Below, piece after piece: positions 1 through 10,319 of a stretch of 64,000 nt of DNA. Made by a program: the position numbers and the translations under genes. Positions within the stretch are counted from its first letter, which is position 1. The number at the start of each line of letters is the position of its first letter. The notes beneath the pieces are model-generated. The model did no database searches. It was given only the letters and a program-made list of their open reading frames with translations, and was not told the origin of the DNA. Source of the stretch: Comamonas avium (GTDB lineage Bacteria > Pseudomonadota > Gammaproteobacteria > Burkholderiales > Burkholderiaceae_C); assembly GCF_014836675.1 (NCBI RefSeq), contig NZ_JACSQK010000003.1, forward strand, positions 62,001-126,000, written 5' to 3'.

Positions 1-252
1 AACCACGGCTTCGCTGACCGCGCCGTGCGTCTCGATCAGCGCGGATGGCACACCGAGCATCTCGGTTTTAGCAGCGTTGGAGTACGTCACAAACCCACGG
101 TCAAACCAGTCGCTGGAGCCGGGCAGGTCGGTGCAGGCCGCGGCGATCAGGCCGCCAGTGCAGCTTTCTGCAGTGGCCATCATCCAGCCGCGTTGCTTCA
201 AGGCTGTGGCCAGCTGCACAAGGGTGTGGTGCAAGGGAGGCAACTCAGTCAT
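1..252 (-). CDS. pncC: PncC/CinA-like nicotinamide-nucleotide amidase, N-terminal part
   Basis: Partial gene running off the left edge; 84 residues are visible from the ATG at 252. The motif AESCTGG at about residues 28-34 is the hallmark of the CinA C-terminal domain and carries the catalytic serine. It is followed by a typical [15 protein letters not shown] stretch. The family deamidates nicotinamide mononucleotide to nicotinate mononucleotide in pyridine nucleotide salvage. The protein begins directly with this domain, so it is the short stand-alone form rather than full-length CinA. It lies 7 bases after the pgpA stop and is probably last in a thiL-pgpA-pncC operon. The C-terminus is not visible. 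Confidence 0.9.
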   Translation of the reverse strand, partial: MTELPPLHHTLVQLATALKQRGWMMATAESCTGGLIAAACTDLPGSSDWFDRGFVTYSNAAKTEMLGVPSALIETHGAVSEAVV

Positions 253-259
253 GCGGTGG

Positions 260-850
260 TTAAACGGTTACGTAACGCCACAGCGCAATGACCAGCAGTG
301 TGCAAAATGCGGCAACCAGATCATCAAACATGATGCCCCAGCCGCCACGCGGGCCAAAGCCTTTGAACAGCCGGTCGGCCCATTTGACCGGGTTGGGCTT
401 GGCTGCATCAAAAAACCTAAAGAGGGCAAAGGCTACGAACTGCCCCCAAAAGCCCATGGGCATGGTGAGCCACAGCACGATCCACATGCCGACCACTTCG
501 TCCCAGACGATATGCCCGGGGTCTGCCACGCGCATGTGGCGAGCCGTCACGGTACACGCCCACCAGCCCACCGGAATGCTCGCGGCAATCAGCCAGCCCA
601 TTTGTGCCGGGGTCAGCCACAGTTGCAGCACCAAAAAAGCCAGCCAGGCCCAGAGTGTGCCGATGGTGCCCGGTGCGATGCGGCCCAGCCCCGAGCCAAA
701 ACCCAGCGCAATCAGGTGGGCCGGGTGCGCCAGCATGAAGCGCACGGTGGGGCGAATGGGTGTGGTAGGACGCGCCTGCGTGGACGATGCACGCGCTGTG
801 CCCTCGGATTCCGTGAAGCGTTTGGGCTGCACGTCGGTTATTGGTTCCAT
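260..850 (-). CDS. pgpA: Phosphatidylglycerophosphatase A
   Basis: 196 residues. PgpA removes the phosphate of phosphatidylglycerophosphate to give phosphatidylglycerol at the inner membrane. Family motifs are visible: [10 protein letters not shown] near residues 58-67, DEVVGMW near 117, [10 protein letters not shown] near 145 and a late MFDDLVAA. Several hydrophobic membrane segments lie between them. The protein is longer than the usual 160-175 residues because of a polar N-terminal stretch of about 38 residues. A second in-frame ATG at 736 would give a canonical length, so the true start is uncertain. It sits between thiL (33-base gap) and pncC (7-base gap), the usual betaproteobacterial order. 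Confidence 0.93.
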   Translation of the reverse strand: MEPITDVQPKRFTESEGTARASSTQARPTTPIRPTVRFMLAHPAHLIALGFGSGLGRIAPGTIGTLWAWLAFLVLQLWLTPAQMGWLIAASIPVGWWACTVTARHMRVADPGHIVWDEVVGMWIVLWLTMPMGFWGQFVAFALFRFFDAAKPNPVKWADRLFKGFGPRGGWGIMFDDLVAAFCTLLVIALWRYVTV

Positions 851-883
851 GGTGTGATTGTAGAAGTCGCTCAGGGACGTGGC

Positions 884-1852
884 TCAGGCGAAATGGTCAA
901 ACGAGGCAAAGCGCAACGGCAGCTGCTGGCCGCCCGGGGCCAGTACGCGGATGCCACGCTCGGCTTCGATACGGCCAATGCAGGTGACGGCAACGCCAGT
1001 CTGGGCAGCGGCTTCGCGCACAGCAGTCTGTAGGCTGGATGGGGCGGTAAAGCACAGCTCGTAATCGTCTCCGCCGGCCAGGGTACAGGCGTCGATGCGG
1101 CTCATGGCCAGTGCGGCCATCATGGGGTGGCGGCGTGCCTGAAGCAGGCTGCGGGTGATATTGGCATCAATGCAAGCGCCGACCTGGCTGGCCTCCAGGA
1201 TGTGATTCAAATCGCCCAGCAGGCCATCGCTGAGGTCCAGACAGCTGCTGGCAATGCCGCGCAGCGCAATGCCCAATGCAACGCGGGGTGTGGGTTGTTC
1301 CAGCCGCTGGCGGGCCTGTGCCAAAACAGCCGGCGGCAAGGCGTGCTGGCGCAGCAGGGCATCCAGAGCGATGCGCGCATCGCCCAGCGTGCCGCTGACC
1401 CAGATGTCGTCACCGGCCTGGGCACCGCTGCGCAGCAAAGCCTGGCCGGCGGGTACTTCACCAAATACCGTGATACAGATGTTGAGCGGGCCCTGGGTGG
1501 TGTCGCCGCCGACCAGTTCACAGTCATGCTGATTGGCCAGGGCAAACAGGCCATCGGAAAAGGCCTGGCACCAGTTGGCATCTGCACGAGGCAGAGACAG
1601 CGCCAAAGTGAAGGCCAGTGGCCTGGCACCGCAGGCAGCCAGATCGCTGAGGTTAACGGCCAGTGCCTTGTGGCCCAGCAGTTGGGGGTTGACGTCCGCA
1701 AAGAAGTGGCGGCCTTCGACCAGCATGTCGCTGGAGACAGCCAGTTGCATGCCTGCAGCAGGCGCCAGTAGCGCGCAGTCGTCACCCACGCCCAGGGGGG
1801 AGCGGCGCACTGGGCGCTGGAAGAATTTGCGGATGAGTTCGAATTCGCCCAT
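884..1852 (-). CDS. thiL: Thiamine-monophosphate kinase
   Basis: 322 residues, the usual length. ThiL phosphorylates thiamine monophosphate to the active cofactor thiamine diphosphate with ATP in the cytosol. The N-terminus GEFELI is typical, and GVGDDCALL near residues 22-30 is the conserved ATP/Mg-binding segment of the PurM-like fold. Later motifs VGGDTTQG, DLSDGLLGDL and AGGDDYEL are all present. It heads the leftward thiL-pgpA-pncC group; the upstream neighbour ybdK is separated by about 100 bases that hold a palindromic repeat. No TPP riboswitch was seen. Confidence 0.96.
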   Translation of the reverse strand: MGEFELIRKFFQRPVRRSPLGVGDDCALLAPAAGMQLAVSSDMLVEGRHFFADVNPQLLGHKALAVNLSDLAACGARPLAFTLALSLPRADANWCQAFSDGLFALANQHDCELVGGDTTQGPLNICITVFGEVPAGQALLRSGAQAGDDIWVSGTLGDARIALDALLRQHALPPAVLAQARQRLEQPTPRVALGIALRGIASSCLDLSDGLLGDLNHILEASQVGACIDANITRSLLQARRHPMMAALAMSRIDACTLAGGDDYELCFTAPSSLQTAVREAAAQTGVAVTCIGRIEAERGIRVLAPGGQQLPLRFASFDHFA

Positions 1853-1863
1853 GATAGAAAAGT

Positions 1864-1938
1864 AGCTGTTAGCGCTTGTGTTTAAAGCATTTCAGATGCA
1901 AATGATGCTGAAGTGGCTGTTTTGCAAGCGCTTGCAGC
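1864..1938. repeat. Degenerate copy of an intergenic palindromic repeat
   Basis: The outer arms AGCTGTTAGCGCTTGTG (1864-1880) and CAAGCGCTTGCAGCT (1924-1938) are imperfect inverted repeats resembling the arms of the copies at 13868, 25868, 35934 and 56092. The central part differs and lacks the GTTTTCAAA and TCTGAAAAC blocks, so this is a variant or decayed member. It fills the gap between thiL and ybdK. Confidence 0.5.
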
Positions 1939-1954
1939 TATGCTTTTTAAATAT

Positions 1955-3079
1955 CTAAATGGCTTCTCCGCGAAAACGGCGTGAGGCTTGCCGGGTGACT
2001 TCACCCAGCAATTGCTCTTTGGCTTGCCGCTCTCGCAGCCAACGTGCGTCATTGTGACTGGTTAAGACGTCATTGCGTAGCATTTGCAGTGCAGGTGCGG
2101 CGCCGTGGCGTGCTGCGTGCTGCGTGATCTGCTCAATGGTTTGCAAAATGTGCTCAGACAGCGGCATGTGCTGGCCCGTGCCGGGTTCTACATACACAGC
2201 ATCCAGTCCAAAGCGGCAGGCCTGAAACCGGTTGTAGGTGTACACCAGATAGTCGTCTTCGCAGGGCGTAAAGGGCTGGGTGTCGATGAACCATGCGGCC
2301 AGCGCCTGCACGTAGCCTGCCAGTGCCGCTGCGCGCTCAATGGTCAGCGGGGTGTCGCACACACGGATTTCGATGGTGCCGAACTCGGGCTTGGGGCGAA
2401 TGTCCCAGTAAAAGTCCTTCATGCTTTTGACTACGCCGGTGGCGGTCATCTTGTCAAAATAAGCCTCAAACTCTTTCCACGTGAGCACGCAGGGCGCCCG
2501 ACCTGACAAAGGGAAAGCGAACACCGAGTTCAACCGTGCCGAGTCAAAGGCCGTGTCCTGACCCTGTACGTAAGGGCTGGAGGCCGACAGCGCAATGAAG
2601 TGCGGGATGTAGCGCGACATGCGGTGCAGCATGAGCAGGGCGGCATCAGCATCGGGGCAGCCAATGTGGATATGCTGGCCAAAAATGGTGAATTGCTTGG
2701 TCAGGTAGCCGTACAGCGCTGACAGCTCATGAAAGCGGGCCTTGTCATAAATACGCTGCTGGTGCCATTGCTGGAAGGGATGGGTGCCACCGCCAACCAC
2801 GGCAATGTTGAGCTTGTCGGCACTTTTGACCAAGGCATCGCGGATGGGGGTGAGCTGCCCGAGCACCTCGGCGGCACTGTGGCAGATGCCGGTAGAGATT
2901 TCGATCATGCTGCTCGTCATCTCCGGCACCACACTGCCGGGCAGGGCGTGCTTGTCCATCAGGCGCAGCATGTCGGTGGCGTAGGGCGCCAGATCGTAGT
3001 CGTGTGTGTTGACCAGTTGCAGCTCCAACTCCACGCCCAGGGTCAGGGGCTCGGACTGCTGAAAGGCTTCTAAAGGCAT
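1955..3079 (-). CDS. ybdK: YbdK-type carboxylate-amine ligase (GCS2 family)
   Basis: 374 residues, the normal YbdK length. The GCS2 family joins a carboxylate to an amine with ATP; E. coli YbdK has weak glutamate-cysteine ligase activity and the true substrate is unclear. Visible hallmarks are [10 protein letters not shown] near the N-terminus, [13 protein letters not shown] near residue 50, the [11 protein letters not shown] block and [10 protein letters not shown]. The gene begins 2 bases after the antiporter stop, so the two are probably co-translated. I see no sign of the peptide-modifying context found for some GCS2 relatives. Confidence 0.9.
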   Translation of the reverse strand: MPLEAFQQSEPLTLGVELELQLVNTHDYDLAPYATDMLRLMDKHALPGSVVPEMTSSMIEISTGICHSAAEVLGQLTPIRDALVKSADKLNIAVVGGGTHPFQQWHQQRIYDKARFHELSALYGYLTKQFTIFGQHIHIGCPDADAALLMLHRMSRYIPHFIALSASSPYVQGQDTAFDSARLNSVFAFPLSGRAPCVLTWKEFEAYFDKMTATGVVKSMKDFYWDIRPKPEFGTIEIRVCDTPLTIERAAALAGYVQALAAWFIDTQPFTPCEDDYLVYTYNRFQACRFGLDAVYVEPGTGQHMPLSEHILQTIEQITQHAARHGAAPALQMLRNDVLTSHNDARWLRERQAKEQLLGEVTRQASRRFRGEAI

Positions 3080-3081
3080 CT

Positions 3082-4344
3082 TCAGTTTCCTGTGCTGGTG
3101 GTATTGGTGGTGTTGGTAGAGGGCGGGATGTGCGCTGGAACAGCGCTTTCACCTGCGCGGCGCAGTGCAAGGGTGGCAAGGACAGCGCCCAGCAGCTCCA
3201 GCAGCAAGATGGCGGGCAGGGCCGTGCCTGCAATGGCCTGCGCTGCTTCGGGCGCAGCTTGCGCAAATTGCGAAGTAATCAGCAGCGCCACCGCAGACAT
3301 GGGAGCCATGGCACACGCCACCCATATGGCCTGACGCCAGCTGGCCCCTGAACCAATGTTGCCCAGCCCGACCCCGATGGTTTTGGACAGCAGCCGCGCC
3401 ACCACCAAAGCCAGCACCGTCAGGGCTACAGCACCGCTCCACGAAGCCTGTGCAGCTACGGTAGAGACCAGTACAAACATCAGCATGGTGAGCAGCGATG
3501 ACGCCGTGCCCAGCTGGCGTGGCCATGCCCAGGGGCGCTGGTGCAGTTGCTTGAGCAGCATGCCCCCCAGCAATGCTGCCAGCGGGGCTGAGCCACCCAG
3601 ATGGGCCGCCAATGCCGTGGCGGCGGCAATCAAGGCCAGCATCAGGATGGAGGTGTTCTCACTGCTGGGGTTCATCAGCCGCAGTGCCATGCGCATTGCC
3701 AGGCACAGCAGCGCCGCCACCACGACAGACACGCCCAGCACCACCAGTACCGGGGTAATGTCATGCCACAGCGATGCAGAGGGACGGGCGAAGATTTCTG
3801 CTTTGGCACTGCCCAGGGTCAGTGCGTACAGCGTTGACAGCGTCGCCAGCACCATGGCGCGGTCAGTTACAGGGCCAACCGCGCGGGTGTCGTTGATAAC
3901 GCGTGCCAGCACTACGGGCGAAGCCGCCATGGCAATCAAGGCCAGCGGTGTGGCCGTTGCTGCAGGCATGTTCAGCCAGATCAGCGTGTAGTAAACCGCC
4001 AGATAGGTCAGCGCTGCTTCGGTCAGGCTTTGAACCAGCACCATGGGGTTATGGCGAAACCAGCGCAGCGTAATGCGGCCACCGCATTCAAACAGCACGA
4101 TGGCCACACCCAGCTCCAGCAAGAACAGTGCAGGGCCTTGCAGTGGCCACGCCGTGGCGCTGAAGCCAAGCAGCCCAGCCAGCGTTCCCACCACGGCATA
4201 GCCCAAGACTTTGGGCATTTGCAGGTGGCGTTGAAATAAATAGCCTACGAGCGAGGCCAGGGCCAGCAGCAAAGACCATTGCAGGGTGTCAAACCCCGCG
4301 GAAGGTTTGAGCCATTGGGCCCAGAAGCTTGGATCTTGGATCAT
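3082..4344 (-). CDS. CPA2-type cation/proton antiporter
   Basis: 420 residues, almost entirely hydrophobic with roughly 11-12 membrane segments, resembling the Na+/H+ exchanger membrane domain of the Kef/CPA2 class. There is no C-terminal TrkA-N nucleotide-binding domain; the protein ends with a short polar tail rich in Thr and Asn. It probably exchanges K+ or Na+ for H+ across the inner membrane, but the ion cannot be told from sequence. It is immediately upstream of ybdK (2-base gap) and about 70 bases downstream of the recombinase-family gene, all leftward. Confidence 0.82.
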   Translation of the reverse strand: MIQDPSFWAQWLKPSAGFDTLQWSLLLALASLVGYLFQRHLQMPKVLGYAVVGTLAGLLGFSATAWPLQGPALFLLELGVAIVLFECGGRITLRWFRHNPMVLVQSLTEAALTYLAVYYTLIWLNMPAATATPLALIAMAASPVVLARVINDTRAVGPVTDRAMVLATLSTLYALTLGSAKAEIFARPSASLWHDITPVLVVLGVSVVVAALLCLAMRMALRLMNPSSENTSILMLALIAAATALAAHLGGSAPLAALLGGMLLKQLHQRPWAWPRQLGTASSLLTMLMFVLVSTVAAQASWSGAVALTVLALVVARLLSKTIGVGLGNIGSGASWRQAIWVACAMAPMSAVALLITSQFAQAAPEAAQAIAGTALPAILLLELLGAVLATLALRRAGESAVPAHIPPSTNTTNTTSTGN

Positions 4345-4413
4345 GCATTCATCCTTGTCGGTGTCTCCTTGGGAACAAGCAGCGCCAGCGCTGAATGGGA
4401 CCGTTTGAGCCGA

Positions 4414-6378
4414 TCAAGGCTTGAAGAAACTCAAAGGTCGTTTGCGCAGGCGGTGGCGGATGGCAGCGTAGATGCGCGAGCGCTCTACACCGGTGACGTT
4501 TTGGGCACGCAATGCCATGCGAAAGGCAAGATAGAAACTTACCAGAACGTTGATGGCTCCGTTGAAGGGCAACATCGCCACAGCCCACCAGAAAGCGTCG
4601 TCATGGATCATTTCCCAGCCAAAGGTGGCACCCGCAACGCCCAGCTGGCCTGAAGACAGTGTGACATGTCGCACCTCCAGCCCCAGGCCAAAAAAACCTG
4701 CAATCGCTGGCGCAAGCCCCAGCATCAGGCCCAGCGAAATGTTGGCGGCAAAGCCAGAAATGTTGTTGCGCCAAAACGTGCCCCAGCGTTTGGCACGCGC
4801 GCTGCCCAGCACTCGAGTGATGGTAGGGTTGTAGCGCAAGGCCGAGTCCAGGCGGTTGAGAACAAACCAGTTTTCAGCCCAGCCGGCAATCAGGCTGCTT
4901 AAAAACAGCAACACCCCGGTGAAGGCGGCAAACACGACCGAAGGCCCCAGCAAACTGAGCGAATCCAAGACTTGCGTGGCGTGTGGCTCATCAAGTGGTG
5001 GCGTGCCAAAAGCGTACTGGTACAGCATGCTCAGCCCCAGCGCGGCCGGGAAAACCACCAGCACGTTGCCCAAAATGGCCGCCACCTGGGTGCGGGTGAG
5101 GTTGGCTACCTCATCCACAAAGCCCTCGATCGCACCTTCTTCGTTGATGTTTTTGAGCTTGGCTGCCATGGCCGGCGCGGTCATGGCGGGTTGTTTGGTG
5201 GCTACGGTGAAATGCAGCAACTGAATCAGCAAGAAGCTGATGGCGTAGTTAATGCCAGCCCAGAAGCCGCCCCAGAATGCGGAGAAGGTCAGTGCCACCA
5301 GACCGAATTTCACCAAAGTGGTCACGGACATGACCAGGCCACCACCGGCTGCGCGATGCAGCATCTGCAAGTATTCCTTGCCGGTGCGGGTGATGTAGTG
5401 TTCGCCGGTTTCAGCGCTGCGCTCGGTCATCTTGGCCGCCAGCAACGAAGAGTTGTTGGCAAACAGGGAGCGCAGGCTGCGTCGCTCGCGCCCGACACTG
5501 ACAAACCCCGCCAGCAGGCGCAGGGCATCTTGCTCAGGCCGTGTGCTGGTCAGGCAATCGAGCAACTGGCGAATGCGCACAATGCGGGTGCGCAACTGGC
5601 GCACCCGAAAGACAAGGCCAACGGAGATGCCGTCATCGCCATAGTGGTTGTAGACGGTGCCAATGGCTGCACGGCAGGCATCCAGCCGTTCGCGCAGGCG
5701 GCGTTCTGCTTCCAGCAACCGGTCGGGGGTGCGCAGGCCGTGCAGCACCTCGATGCGCAGGCTTTCGACATCTCGAATCAGGTCGTGAAAAGGGCGCTGA
5801 TCGCGTGCCTCTTCGCTCATGCGCAGGCGCAATTCGGGTGCAAAGCCATTGGACAGAATTTGCCCGGCGCAGTAAGTGATGGCATTGAGCAGTGCATGCT
5901 GCCAAAAACTGGCACCCTGGCTGTCTGCAGGGGCGAGCAGGGCTGCAAGGCGCTGCAGCAGTGACTCTGGCAATGCGTTGAGCCAGCGTGCGTCAAACTC
6001 GCTGGGCATCGCAATGGAAAAAAGCTCGGATGCGTCGATGGTCTCGGGAGTGCCGGGCAGCAGCTTGCTGCGGATGCGTTCGGACACTTCCGTGATCATC
6101 GCAGTGCGGGGTGCGAAGCCGAAATCGGCCAGCAAGGTCGTGATGTCTACGCGGTCAATAAAAATCAGCCACCACGCTTGCAGGCGTTGCCGTGCGTCGG
6201 CATCGTTTTCCATGGCGACTACAAAAGCTTCCACACGGCCTGTAGCTACCTCAATGGATGGGGCTGCTTCACGCACCCATTCCAAGACGTGAATCAGCCA
6301 CAGATGACGCTCGGCAATATCTGCGTGGGGGTCGAGTTCCGCCAGCAGGCGGGGCAGGTCTTGGGGTTTACGGCGCAT
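4414..6378 (-). CDS. Gcr-family 'site-specific recombinase' (membrane protein)
   Basis: 654 residues, matching the family annotated as site-specific recombinase after the gonococcal gcr gene (Pfam SpecificRecomb). The N-terminal 340 residues look soluble and helical. From about residue 345 onward there are several clear hydrophobic membrane segments, for example near 348-385, 435-460, 475-500 and 555-575. I see no tyrosine- or serine-recombinase catalytic signature, so the recombinase name is historical and the function is uncertain. Its ATG at 6378 directly abuts the apaG stop codon, which implies co-translation. Confidence 0.8.
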   Translation of the reverse strand: MRRKPQDLPRLLAELDPHADIAERHLWLIHVLEWVREAAPSIEVATGRVEAFVVAMENDADARQRLQAWWLIFIDRVDITTLLADFGFAPRTAMITEVSERIRSKLLPGTPETIDASELFSIAMPSEFDARWLNALPESLLQRLAALLAPADSQGASFWQHALLNAITYCAGQILSNGFAPELRLRMSEEARDQRPFHDLIRDVESLRIEVLHGLRTPDRLLEAERRLRERLDACRAAIGTVYNHYGDDGISVGLVFRVRQLRTRIVRIRQLLDCLTSTRPEQDALRLLAGFVSVGRERRSLRSLFANNSSLLAAKMTERSAETGEHYITRTGKEYLQMLHRAAGGGLVMSVTTLVKFGLVALTFSAFWGGFWAGINYAISFLLIQLLHFTVATKQPAMTAPAMAAKLKNINEEGAIEGFVDEVANLTRTQVAAILGNVLVVFPAALGLSMLYQYAFGTPPLDEPHATQVLDSLSLLGPSVVFAAFTGVLLFLSSLIAGWAENWFVLNRLDSALRYNPTITRVLGSARAKRWGTFWRNNISGFAANISLGLMLGLAPAIAGFFGLGLEVRHVTLSSGQLGVAGATFGWEMIHDDAFWWAVAMLPFNGAINVLVSFYLAFRMALRAQNVTGVERSRIYAAIRHRLRKRPLSFFKP

Positions 6379-6801
6379 TCAGTGCAGGGTGCGTGAGGAG
6401 GGCTGAGCAAGGGTGCTGGAGCGGTCGGGCTCCGGGTCAGCCTCGACGTTCAGTGCAAACGGTGCAATCGGAGCATCAAAGATTTCCCCGTCTTCTGTAA
6501 TGCACACGTAGCGTCCTTGCATGCTGCCTGAATCTGTACGCAATTCACAGCCACTGCTGTAGCTAAAGCTTTCTCCGGGCTGCAACAGAGGCTGGCGCCC
6601 TACAACGCCCAGACCGTGCACTTCTTGCTGCGCTTGTTGGGCATCGGTAATGAGCCAGTGGCGTGCGATCAATTGCGCGGCCACCTCTCCCGTGTTGGTG
6701 ACCGTAATCGTGTACGCGAAACGATAGACCCCCTGCTGGGGGATGGACTGCTGCGCCTCATAGTGGGCGTGCGCTTCAACCTGAAACTCATACATCGGCA
6801 T
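6379..6801 (-). CDS. apaG: ApaG (CorD) protein
   Basis: 140 residues from the ATG at 6801; a second ATG two codons later is also possible. ApaG is a small all-beta fibronectin-like protein linked to Co2+/Mg2+ homeostasis; its biochemical role is not settled. The family blocks [37 protein letters not shown] and GSMQGRY are present. It is somewhat longer than the usual 125-127 residues because of a polar C-terminal tail. An upstream in-frame extension to 6957 overlaps rpe and is not credible. It is divergent from rpe with only 30 bases between starts. Confidence 0.95.
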   Translation of the reverse strand: MPMYEFQVEAHAHYEAQQSIPQQGVYRFAYTITVTNTGEVAAQLIARHWLITDAQQAQQEVHGLGVVGRQPLLQPGESFSYSSGCELRTDSGSMQGRYVCITEDGEIFDAPIAPFALNVEADPEPDRSSTLAQPSSRTLH

Positions 6802-6831
6802 GTGGCAATAGTAACTGCGACAATTGACCCT

Positions 6832-7515
6832 ATGAACCCCACGTACCGCATCGCCCCTTCCATCTTGTCTGCCGACTTTGCCCGTCTGGGTGAAGAAGTA
6901 CGCACTGTCATCGCTTCTGGCGCAGATTGGATCCACTTTGACGTCATGGACAATCATTACGTCCCCAATTTAACCTTTGGTCCCATGATTTGCCAGGCTG
7001 TCAAGCCACATGCAGTCACGCCAGATGGCAAGCCTGTGCCTATTGATGTGCACCTGATGGTGCAGCCAGTCGATGAGCTGGCCAGTGCCTTTGCCAAGGC
7101 CGGCGCGGACTACATCAGCTTTCACCCTGATGCTTCGGCCCATGTGCACCGCAGCATCCAGAACATCAAGTCCCATGGCGTCAAGGCTGGGCTGACATTC
7201 AATCCCGCTACACCGCTGGATATGCTGGACTGGGTGATTGAAGATCTGGACCTGATCTTGCTGATGAGTGTGAACCCCGGTTTTGGTGGCCAGAGCTTCA
7301 TTGATAGCACGCTGCGCAAGATTGAAGCGGTGCGCAAGCGCATTGATGCATGCGGTAAAGACATTCGCCTGGAAGTGGATGGCGGCATCAAGGAAAGCAA
7401 CATCCGCGCGGTGGCCAATGCCGGTGCCGACACCTTTGTGGCGGGCAGCGCTATTTTTGGCAAACCCGATTACAAGGCCGTGATCGATCAGATGCGTGCC
7501 AATTTGGCAGCTTAA
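6832..7515 (+). CDS. rpe: Ribulose-phosphate 3-epimerase
   Basis: 227 residues, canonical length. Interconverts ribulose 5-phosphate and xylulose 5-phosphate in the pentose phosphate and Calvin pathways. The TIM-barrel motifs are intact: [47 protein letters not shown] and LEVDGGI, which include the metal-binding His and Asp residues. The ATG at 6832 was chosen because the family starts with a short tail before [12 protein letters not shown]; the longer reading frame upstream overlaps apaG. It is followed by a terminator and then gph. Confidence 0.97.
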   Translation: MNPTYRIAPSILSADFARLGEEVRTVIASGADWIHFDVMDNHYVPNLTFGPMICQAVKPHAVTPDGKPVPIDVHLMVQPVDELASAFAKAGADYISFHPDASAHVHRSIQNIKSHGVKAGLTFNPATPLDMLDWVIEDLDLILLMSVNPGFGGQSFIDSTLRKIEAVRKRIDACGKDIRLEVDGGIKESNIRAVANAGADTFVAGSAIFGKPDYKAVIDQMRANLAA

Positions 7516-7560
7516 GGCACTGCAGCTAGCAGATACTTTCTGCTGTAACACCTGCCTTGC

Positions 7561-7584
7561 GGCCTGCGGATGCAGGCCTTTTTT
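7561..7584 (+). terminator. Intrinsic terminator after rpe
   Basis: Perfect 7-bp stem GGCCTGC (7561-7567) / GCAGGCC (7572-7578) with a 4-base loop, followed by six T. It ends rpe transcription and implies that gph depends on read-through or its own promoter. Confidence 0.85.
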
Positions 7585-7642
7585 ATCAGTCTTTTTGGCT
7601 GTTAGCGCTTGCTGTGCAAGGGTGAATAGCGATTGAAATTGG

Positions 7643-8374
7643 ATGTGTGCAATGCCAGTGAATGTGATTTTGGGTGGTGCAGGAAAAGTGTGGGCTCTGG
7701 ATGCGGCCATCGTGGATCTGGATGGCACGATGGTCGACACCATTGGCGACTTTGCCGAGGCCATTACGCGGATGCTGTCCGATTTGCAGTTGCCACTGCT
7801 GACAGCTGCAGACATTGAACATATGGTGGGCAAAGGGACCGAGCATTTGCTGCGCTTGGCTCTGGCGGCGGTCCTGACCAGTGCCGGCCACCCGAAGGAT
7901 GGGCTGGCTGAGGCGGTAGAGACTTTGTTCCCGCAGGCCATGCAGCGTTACATGCACCACTACGTGGCCATCAACGGCCTGCATTCGAGTGTGTACGACG
8001 GTGTGGCGCTGGGTTTGCAGGCCTTGAAGAACGCCGGGTTGCGGCTGGCGTGTGTGACCAACAAGCCTTTGGCATTTACTACGCCGTTATTGAAGGCCAA
8101 GGGCCTGGATGGCTTGTTTGAGGTGGTCTTTGGCGGTGATTCGTTCGAGCGCAAAAAACCCGACCCGCTGCCGCTGCTCAATGCCTGCCAGGCACTGGGA
8201 GCAAGCCCAGCGCGCACCTTGATGATTGGAGACTCCAGCAATGATGCGCAGGCCGGTCGTGCTGCTGGTTGCCCAGTGGCGCTGGTCTCGTATGGCTATA
8301 ACCATGGTCAGCCTGTAGACACCGTCGATGCTGATGGTTTTGTAGACAGCATTGCGCAATTGCGCGTGCTTTGA
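7643..8374 (+). CDS. gph: Phosphoglycolate phosphatase (HAD family)
   Basis: 243 residues. Dephosphorylates 2-phosphoglycolate, a toxic by-product. HAD motif I is VDLDGTMVDT near residues 24-33, motif II CVTNKP, and motif III KKPDPLP with GDSSNDAQAGRAAG; these provide the Asp nucleophile, Thr/Asn, Lys and Mg-binding Asp residues. The start may be the ATG at 7643 or 7652; neither has a strong ribosome-binding site. rpe-gph ahead of trpE is a common Burkholderiales order; here two unrelated leftward genes intervene. The upstream spacer contains a fragment resembling a repeat arm (TAGCGCTTG near 7603). Confidence 0.93.
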   Translation: MCAMPVNVILGGAGKVWALDAAIVDLDGTMVDTIGDFAEAITRMLSDLQLPLLTAADIEHMVGKGTEHLLRLALAAVLTSAGHPKDGLAEAVETLFPQAMQRYMHHYVAINGLHSSVYDGVALGLQALKNAGLRLACVTNKPLAFTTPLLKAKGLDGLFEVVFGGDSFERKKPDPLPLLNACQALGASPARTLMIGDSSNDAQAGRAAGCPVALVSYGYNHGQPVDTVDADGFVDSIAQLRVL

Positions 8375-8501
8375 GCACAAGCGCAAAGGCTGGGCGTTCG
8401 GTGCGCCAGAAAGGCTCAGGCTGTCCAATGGCTGTCTGGGGCTGGCAAGCCAGCCGGCCTCAAGCCAAGCCCCGCAAGCGGAGCCTGACGGGAAGCTTTT
8501 T

Positions 8502-10172
8502 CTAAGCGTTTTCGTGGTGGGGCAGTGCCCGCAGGGTGGGCTTTGTAGGTCGCTGCAGATGGGCAGCAGGCGATTGCGGTGCGCTGGTGCCCGGATGCGC
8601 GAACGCAGAAGGGGTGTAATGCGCCAACTGGAACACCGAGACGGCCTGCACCAATTGTTCCGCCTGGGTTTGCAGGCTGGATGCAGCTGCAGCACTTTGC
8701 TCTACCAAGGCCGCATTTTGCTGGGTGTTGCGGTCCATTTGCCCGACCGCTTCGCTGACCTGTGTCACGCCCGTACTTTGCTCGGCGCTTGCGGCGCTGA
8801 TTTCACCCACGATATCGTTGACATGGCGAATGGCGGACACCACGTCGGACATCGTAGAGCCCGCGCGATCAGCCAGGGCTGAGCCCTGGCTGACGCGCTC
8901 CACGCTGGCGGTGATCAGTGTCTTGATTTCTTTGGCCGCTTCAGCGCTGCGCTGTGCCAGACTGCGCACTTCACTGGCAACCACGGCAAAACCACGGCCT
9001 TGCTCGCCTGCGCGTGCTGCCTCTACCGCCGCATTCAAAGCCAGAATATTGGTCTGGAAGGCGATGCCATCAATCACGCCAATGATGTCTGCAATGCGCT
9101 GGCTGGCATCGTTGATGCCGCGCATGGTGCTGACCACCTCTTGCACCACCTGCCCGCCTTGCTGGGCCACTTGACTGGCGTTGACGGCCAGCTGATTGGC
9201 CTGCCGTGCGCTGTCTGCGTTTTGGCGGATCGTGCTACCCAGCTGTTCCATGGAGGCTGCCGTTTGCTCCAAAGCGCTGGCTTGCTCTTCAGTGCGTACG
9301 GAGAGGTCATGGTTGCCTTGTGCAATCTCCTGGCTGGCCATGGCGACACGTTCTGCACCGCTGCGTACGCCTTGCACGATGTCGGCAACATTGGCGCGCA
9401 TGCTCTCGAGCCCATACACCACACTGCTTGTGTTGGCCTGGCCAGCCAGGCTGGTGCTCAGATTCCCTTGGGCCATCTGCTGCGTGATGGCGAGCAAGCG
9501 CACCGGCTCGGCACCCAGTTGCTGCAAGATGCTGCGGGAAATAAGCCATCCGGCGACCAGCAGCAGCACGGCAAGCAGCAATGAACCGCCGATGGCCCAG
9601 CGCAAGCGCTCAGCAAACGCAGCGTGCACGGTATCGATGTAAACGCCTGAGCCAATCACCCAGCCCCAGGGCTCAAACCCCATGACGTAAGAGACTTTCT
9701 CGACAGGGGCATCACTGCCGGGCATGGGCCACAGGTAGCGGTGATATCCAGCCCCCTCTTTTTTAACGATATCGACAAAGTTCACAAACAGCCGCTGGCC
9801 TGTTGGATCCTTGTTTTCAGTGAGATCCTGGCCATCCAGCTGGGGGCGCACAGGGTGCATCACCATGCGCGGCTGCATGTCATTGATCCAGAAGTACTCA
9901 CCACCGCTGTAGCGCAGTTTGGAGATGGTCTGCAAAGCACGTTTTTGTGCCTCTTCGTTGGTGATGGCTCCCTGGGCTGCCTGCGCTTGAAATTGCTGCA
10001 GCAAGCCGTGGGCAATTTCAACGTTCTGGCGGACGGCATTCTGGCGCTCTTGAATCAGCAGGCTGCGCTCTGAAAAGCTCAGGCTCAGTGCCAGACCCAG
10101 AATGCTGAGCGTGGCCAAGAGCACCAGCCCGCCCAGCCGGCGAGTGACGGTGATGTTTTGAAGCAGTGGCAT
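8502..10172 (-). CDS. Methyl-accepting chemotaxis protein with Cache sensor
   Basis: 556 residues. Order: membrane segment near 14-32, a periplasmic Cache-type sensor to about 187 ([16 protein letters not shown] and [12 protein letters not shown] are typical of the single-Cache class), second membrane segment near 195-212, HAMP linker, then the coiled-coil signalling domain. The hairpin tip is fully conserved, including [19 protein letters not shown] and [10 protein letters not shown]. The C-terminus ends in HHENA and has no NWETF-like tether for CheR/CheB. The ligand is unknown; many single-Cache receptors bind small organic acids. It is convergent with gph, and the 127-base gap holds only a short GGCTGGC/GCCAGCC palindrome (8440-8455). 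Confidence 0.95.
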   Translation of the reverse strand: MPLLQNITVTRRLGGLVLLATLSILGLALSLSFSERSLLIQERQNAVRQNVEIAHGLLQQFQAQAAQGAITNEEAQKRALQTISKLRYSGGEYFWINDMQPRMVMHPVRPQLDGQDLTENKDPTGQRLFVNFVDIVKKEGAGYHRYLWPMPGSDAPVEKVSYVMGFEPWGWVIGSGVYIDTVHAAFAERLRWAIGGSLLLAVLLLVAGWLISRSILQQLGAEPVRLLAITQQMAQGNLSTSLAGQANTSSVVYGLESMRANVADIVQGVRSGAERVAMASQEIAQGNHDLSVRTEEQASALEQTAASMEQLGSTIRQNADSARQANQLAVNASQVAQQGGQVVQEVVSTMRGINDASQRIADIIGVIDGIAFQTNILALNAAVEAARAGEQGRGFAVVASEVRSLAQRSAEAAKEIKTLITASVERVSQGSALADRAGSTMSDVVSAIRHVNDIVGEISAASAEQSTGVTQVSEAVGQMDRNTQQNAALVEQSAAAASSLQTQAEQLVQAVSVFQLAHYTPSAFAHPGTSAPQSPAAHLQRPTKPTLRALPHHENA

Positions 10173-10319
10173 GAACTCTCCGGATATGTCTTTATTGTTT
10201 ATGTGTGCCTCTCCCTATGGCACACAGATCAGAAGTGAGGGGGCACTATGTATTTTTTTGTACGGCGTGGATTTGCGGAGGAACAAATCACTTCGCAAGA
10301 ATGTGTGTACAAAAGCAAA

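Noticed and set aside
1853..1954. TPP riboswitch upstream of thiL
   Set aside because: The region upstream of thiL is occupied by a palindromic repeat; the conserved TPP riboswitch motifs (CUGAGA, ACCUGA) were not found.
6616..6831. Upstream extension of rpe
   Set aside because: Overlaps apaG; the family starts at the ATG at 6832.
8440..8455. GGCTGGC/GCCAGCC palindrome as a terminator for gph or the chemoreceptor
   Set aside because: Perfect stem but almost no loop and no adjoining T or A run.
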